A DNA stretch of 64,000 nt from Ailurus styani (taxonomy: Eukaryota > Chordata > Mammalia > Carnivora > Ailuridae). Positions 59,333 through 64,000 of this stretch are shown here, piece after piece. Under the pieces are notes generated by a model. It saw only the letters and a program-made list of their open reading frames with translations, did no database searches and was not told the DNA's origin. The position numbers were made by a program, and so were the translations under genes. The stretch lies in NCBI GenBank assembly GCA_002007465.1, contig LNAC01000162.1, positions 2,519,832 through 2,583,831 of the forward strand. The letters run 5' to 3'. How positions within the stretch are numbered: the stretch's first letter is position 1; every line of letters starts with the position of its first letter.

Positions 59333-59487
59333 AAATTTAGGTACTTTATGTCTTTTGCTTCCTTGATTTTAGGGGGACTAAAATAGACTACTCTAAATGG
59401 CCTATTTTTAATAATATCCTGTAAAATTTTATAAATCACCATGTATTCAATTTACTGTGACTTTACAGTTCATTATTCATGGCCTCT

Positions 59488-59620
59488 CTCTCTTGCTCTG
59501 TCTCTCTCTCTCTATATGTGTATATATATCTATATATATATGTACATACATATATACATATATACACATATGTATATGTATATATGTATGTACGTATATA
59601 TATGTACATACATATATACA
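59488..59620 (+). repeat. Compound (CT)n / (TATATG)n microsatellite
   Basis: CT-rich run, then TATATATGTACATACATATA blocks in two near-identical copies (about 59534-59560 and 59596-59620). It abuts the tail side of the next SINE. Tyr/Ile-rich frames here are artefacts. Confidence 0.92.
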
Positions 59621-59819
59621 TTTTTTTTAAAGATTTTGTTTGTCAGAGAGACAGAGAGAAGAGAGAGAGAGCATGCACAAGCAGGGGGAGTGGCAGGCAG
59701 AGGGAGAAGCAGGCTCCCTGATGAGCAAGAAGCCATATGTGGGACTTGATCCCAGGCCCTGGGATCATTACCTGAGCTGAAGGCAGATGTTTAACTGACT
59801 AAGCCACCCAGGCATCCCC
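59621..59819 (-). mobile_element. CAN-SINE
   Basis: Complement with 'ttttttttaaagattttgtt' (the usual ATTTATTTATTTGA is shortened) to 'gccacccaggcatcccc'. Weak ATATATA flanking copies. Confidence 0.93.
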
Positions 59820-60364
59820 ATATATAAATTTCTTATATATAATTTCTTGTATACAACTTCTTACAAATAATACATGGCGAATATATAATATACTGTATAT
59901 ATAATTTACTGGAATATTATTTACCTCTTGCTTTTCTGATAACTTACTCTTTTTAAGGGTACTACATTCAAGTGCAGGGGTGGGGGATAAATATTCTAAA
60001 TGGCAGGGGTATTAGACAGCTGGGTAAAATACCAAAATTGAACCAACGTAAGATAAAAAGACGGAAACTTTTAAAAAGTAGAAAATGAAAATACAACCTT
60101 GTGAAAAGTCTACATGTAACATACATACATGTTAATGAAAATAATAGACTAAATAGTTACTGAAAGACATCAGTGGACAATATCGCTTTATGCATATGCT
60201 GGTAAGAAAATGGGGAATTCTCCAAGTTCAACATAAGGATTTTCCTGTATATAATTTTTACTTGGTGGTGAGATTTATTTGCATAACACTTTGTGTGATA
60301 CTTTAAAAAACAGGCCATACATCTGAGAGCAATACATAACCCTTAATTCACATTTTTCTACCTT
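59820..60364. other. Anonymous AT-rich DNA
   Basis: No element recognised. 59820-59910 is TATA-rich. Confidence 0.4.
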
Positions 60365-60378
60365 CTGCAGTGACTTTT

Positions 60379-60580
60379 TTTTTTGTTTTAAGATTTTATT
60401 TACTTATTTGACAGAGAGAGACAGATCACAAGTAGGAAGAGAGGGAGGCGAAGAGAGAGGAGGAAGCAGGCTCCCTGCTGAGCAGGGAGCCTGATGCGGG
60501 GCTGGATCCCAGGACCCTGAGATCCTGACCTGAGCCGAAGGCGCAGAGGCTTTAACCCACTGGGCCACCCAGGCGCCCCA
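60379..60580 (-). mobile_element. CAN-SINE (young type)
   Basis: Complement with 'gatcacaagtaggaagagagg' and 'ggccacccaggcgcccc'. Perfect 14-bp target duplication CTGCAGTGACTTTT at 60365-60378 and 60581-60594. Confidence 0.98.
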
Positions 60581-60594
60581 CTGCAGTGACTTTT

Positions 60595-61069
60595 AACAGC
60601 TTAAAGTTTATAAACAAAGATGTGATTCTAAACATGAAAGAAGGAGATTGGAGTTGTGGTGGAAAGTTTAGTTTGGATAATGAAGCTCTTGAAAATTCAA
60701 GAGTGGATGAGGACCAAATATAGGAAAACATGAAAAGGGGAGAACTGCTGGTACATGAGGGAGCTGTCCACCAACGGCCATAATGGACTTGAAATAGAAA
60801 CAAGTCCATGTTCCAAAATAAAGGAAGTGGATTGATTGGGAGTCTAAGGTGGTTGGGCAAAGCCTGAAGGATATCATGGAAGTAACAAATCAATCTTATT
60901 GATACTCATTCATTCATTCAAGAATTGAATTAGTCATATAATTTTTAAAGTACACTCTTATCCTGGTGAGTAACATTTCTTAATATTCATTCTTCTAATT
61001 GTTTTTCTTGCCCTAATATCTCATCTCTATTCTAGTTCCCTCTGCCTTCCCTCCCACTCCAATTACACT
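60595..61069. other. Anonymous DNA
   Basis: A 113-codon minus frame (60552-60893) runs partly into the SINE and shows no domain, so it is not supported. Confidence 0.4.
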
Positions 61070-61610
61070 AATGTGTTTGTAGGCCCTTCAAGATGTATGT
61101 ATGTATTTTGCAAAGTCTGGGGAAATTTCTATTTGTTTATGATTTTGATTTACTTTTTTTCATTCGACATTGTATTATTGAGATCTAGCCTAGTTTTGTA
61201 TATATTTCTATTGTTTTTTTTTATGCTACATAATTTTCCATATATATAAAGTTCTCATAGTGAGGAATTCTTTGGTTGTTTTGGACTCTTCACAACAAAT
61301 AAATTTTTAATGCATGCCACTATGTCCTTTTATAGATTTAGGTGGGAGTTTCTTTGGCAAATAGATCAGGACTAGGATTGTTATTTCATAGCTCTAGGTT
61401 TCATTTTACTAAGTACTTCCAGATTGTTCTCCAGTATAGCTGTGCTAGTCTCTACACCCATAGCAGTCCACATGTGTTCTCGTTTCCTGAAATTTTGATA
61501 TTTGCTGGCTATCTGAATTTCACCTTTTGTCTTGCTAATGTGCCCCTCGAACTGATCCCTTCTATTTACACCATACATTTCATCCTTCATTTCAAGAGAT
61601 ACGGTTTTCA
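61070..61610 (-). mobile_element. Old antisense L1 fragment
   Basis: Complement of an L1 3' region with 'ctttttttcattcgacattg', 'attgagatctagcc', 'ctacataattttccatata', 'gttgttttggactcttcac' and 'ccagattgttctccagtat'. Frames on both strands within it are incidental. Confidence 0.65.
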
Positions 61611-61656
61611 TATTTGATACATGTCTTATGGTTGTTTCATTTTCAGTTTTCAAATA

Positions 61657-62110
61657 TAGGCATCCCTCAGTTTATTGAGCTTCATTTTATTGTACTTTGT
61701 AGATAGCACATTTTTTACAAATTGAAGGTTTGTGGCAACCCTGCAGTGAGCAAGTTTCACTGGCACTATTTTTCCAACAGCATTTGCTCACTTTGGGTCT
61801 CTGCATTGCATTTGTGTAATTCTTGCAATATTTCAAATTTTATTGTTATTGTATTTGTTATGGTGATCTGTGATCAGTGGTTCTGACTTGCTGAAAATTC
61901 AAATAATGGTTAGCATTTTCTAGCAGTAACATATTTTTTAATTAAGGTATGTGCATTGTTTTGCACACTTAATAGACTGTAGTACAGTGTAAACATAAGT
62001 TTTATATGCACTGGGAATAAAAAAAAAACTCATTTGACTTGCTCTATTGTAATACTCAGTTTACTGCAGTGGTCTGGACCTGAACCCACAGAATCTCTGA
62101 GGTATGCCTG
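61657..62110. mobile_element. Tigger1-type MITE (TcMar)
   Basis: A 454-bp element with terminal inverted repeats: left TAGGCATCCCTCAG, right complement CAGGCATACCTCAG. It is flanked by TA at 61655-61656 and 62111-62112. The interior has 'acaaattgaaggtttgtggc', 'tgttatggtgatctgtgatc', 'ttaattaaggtatgtgcatt' and 'ctggacctgaacccacag', matching Tigger1 ends from memory. The transposase is deleted. Confidence 0.9.
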
Positions 62111-62112
62111 TA

Positions 62113-62659
62113 TCCTCCTTCATGCCTTTGAGAACATTTGATATACATTTGTACATTGCTGACATTTTGGCTACATTTATTTTGCTTGTTTTGTTATACA
62201 TTGACTTTCTTGTAACATGGTTGAATTCTGAGGTCTGTCTGTCTCTCTCTCTGTTTTGGTGAGCTTTATTATGCTGAGGTAGAAAAGGAAACAAGGCGGA
62301 GGGAACTACAAGCCAGACCAAGCTTGGCCCCTTCATAGTGAGTTTAGAATGAGGGACACTTTAGAAAAATAGCTGGATTCTACCTTGCCTTCTTCCTCTA
62401 TAACCATTCCATTCTAAAATTTGTTATAAACATGCTGCCTTGGTACTGCTTTTTGCCCAGAGTGGTCTCCCTTGGTTGTAATCAGCCACCGTGCTCTCTG
62501 TATGCAGTTGCAGGTTTAGAAAAGAATGCTCAGGGTTCAGATAGTTTATCTTCACCTGTCATCATTCCCTCATTTTCAAGCTTGGTTGAGTTTCATCCTA
62601 TTTGTAATATCCTGCCTGGTGGACTCCAAAATGACTTTGAAGGAGTTGGCAATGGTCTC
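62113..62659. other. Anonymous DNA
   Basis: A slightly GC-richer patch. Overlapping frames of 82 codons (62432-62774) have no recognisable domain and run into the L2 remnant. Confidence 0.4.
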
Positions 62660-62840
62660 TTTGAACTTCATTCCCACTAGAATGGCAGCTCCATTTGAGC
62701 AGGAGTTTGGTTTTTTCTTGTTTTTTGGTTTTTTGGGTTTTTCTTTTTCTCTCTATTGTATTCTTAACACGTAGAAGAATACTCTGCATATAGTGAGTGC
62801 TCTAAATTTTGAATGAGCAGGGGAAAAAATGAATGCAAGA
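62660..62840 (+). mobile_element. L2 LINE 3'-end fragment
   Basis: 'cccactagaatggcagctccat' then 'gagcaggagtttggtttttt', 'tattcttaacacgtag' and 'agtgagtgctctaaattttg' follow the L2 3' end (CCACTAGACTGTAAGCTCC...GGCACATAGTAGGCGCTCAATAAA). A T/GT-rich insertion or expansion splits it at 62711-62755. Confidence 0.75.
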
Positions 62841-64000
62841 AAAAGAAATCGGTAAAAGCAAAAACCTTTATCTCGGCCTATGTTGGTATTCTTAGAGCTT
62901 ACTTTTCTGCTCCCTCCTATTTCACGACCTCATTGTAGTTCCTAACTCTGAGGGCTTCTCAAATCTTCAGCATTAGGTGCATCGGCCTTTCTCTTATTTC
63001 TGTGACATATCCAGGGTTGTATTCATGGAAAGGAGTGCATTTCATGTCACTTTTCCATCTTATCAGAGAAAGCTTAGTTTAGTTTACTTTAAAATTTTCA
63101 TGGCATCCAAATCACTCATGTCTATTTTCTTGTTTAAGTTACTCCCACTTATGCAAATGTCTTTGAATAATTTTAAAATTTCAAGAACTTAATCAATTAT
63201 TGATTAAGCCAGGATTTATATTTGTCTTCTGTATGATGAATCTATGATGAATATCTTCCTTAGTGCCTTTTTCTGAATTATCATACAGCCAGTGATAAAG
63301 CATCAGGAATTGGTAGTTTCCAGATCCTTATTTCTGATCTCCAAAAATGGAGTTTGTCAATTACTTTGCTATAAAAATACAAATATAAAAGGTGTGGACA
63401 GTGAAATGAAAGGAGTAGCCCCAAAAGTAAGAGTACACTTAAGCCAAACAAAATGTGATATGAAAATATGAGGACAACTGTACCTGGCCCTTAATTATTA
63501 CATAATTCTTGGGAATACATTTCTTCTGAGTCTCAGTTTTATAGAGGTAAAATGGGGACAAAAATGGTTTCTCTGCTTACCGAATTTCTGTGAAAATAAA
63601 AGGCAAAGAATATTTACGAAACTCTTTTATAAATGTTATAAAGCACTATAATTATAAATACAAGAGGAGTGCCTGCTTCTTTTTGTATCCAGTTTTCTGT
63701 TATAAATGCTTCGTTTTAAAATTTTAATATTGCTTTTGTGCTACACAGTGTATGACGACTGACATTTTTACATAAATGTCATCTGCAAAAAATGTTGTAT
63801 GACTATAGAGTAATTTATGTGTTCAGTTTCTTTAAAAAGATTCTATTCTGATTTCTTTGTAGAGAAAATAATTACATTCTAATTGAGATTTTCTGCAAAT
63901 TATAACAATTATATATTTGGATTAAAGAAGATAACTCATGAAGACTATATGTTGTTGTACTACTAAAACTACTTTTCATTTATTCAAATTTATTAATTGT
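62841..64000. other. Anonymous AT-rich DNA to the window end
   Basis: No element, RNA gene or supported coding region recognised. Confidence 0.4.

Overview
This window is non-coding nuclear DNA from a carnivoran mammal. The diagnostic signal is about 27 copies of the carnivore tRNA-Lys-derived SINE (CAN-SINE). Each has a head reading close to GGCGCCTGGGTGGCTCAG, a middle reading close to TCAGGTCATGATCTCAGGG, a pyrimidine-rich stretch and an AAATAAATAAAATC-type tail. The long CTCTCTCTGCCTGCCTCTCTGCC tract in the younger copies points to a caniform, most likely a musteloid such as a marten, mink, ferret or badger. That last step is inference from memory of SINE subfamilies.

No protein-coding gene, tRNA, rRNA, CRISPR array or bacterial-style operon can be supported. 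The sequence is visibly AT-rich. All open frames are short (longest 146 codons) and fall in repeats, in simple sequence or in unsupported DNA. It reads as an intergenic gene desert or the inside of a very long intron.

Layout. 1-12 kb: a purine microsatellite, one SINE, an MLT1-type LTR, a further LTR-like sequence and much anonymous DNA. 12.3-14.5 kb: an old L1 3' part framed by a striking ~220-bp inverted repeat. 15-31 kb: SINEs, MIRs, an MER5-type hAT element and L1 fragments, one with an apparent 5' inversion. 31.5-34.5 kb: an old antisense L1 whose right part is inverted, interrupted by a younger 5'-truncated L1, which carries a SINE, an assembly gap and a 120-bp misplaced copy of nearby sequence. 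35.1-35.6 kb: a well-preserved solo gammaretrovirus-type LTR with a 4-bp target duplication. 36-38 kb: an old L1 3' end. 38-54 kb: SINEs, an AT-rich palindrome, three MLT1 LTRs and a repeat-poor block (45.6-46.8 kb) that could be conserved regulatory DNA. 55-57.3 kb: a HAL1-like element with three SINEs in or beside it. 57-64 kb: a local 170-bp duplication, L1 and L2 remnants and a Tigger-type MITE.

Nothing here forms a new gene system. The most useful observations are the solo LTR, the assembly artefact at the gap, the inverted repeat around the L1, and the nested and inverted L1 structures.
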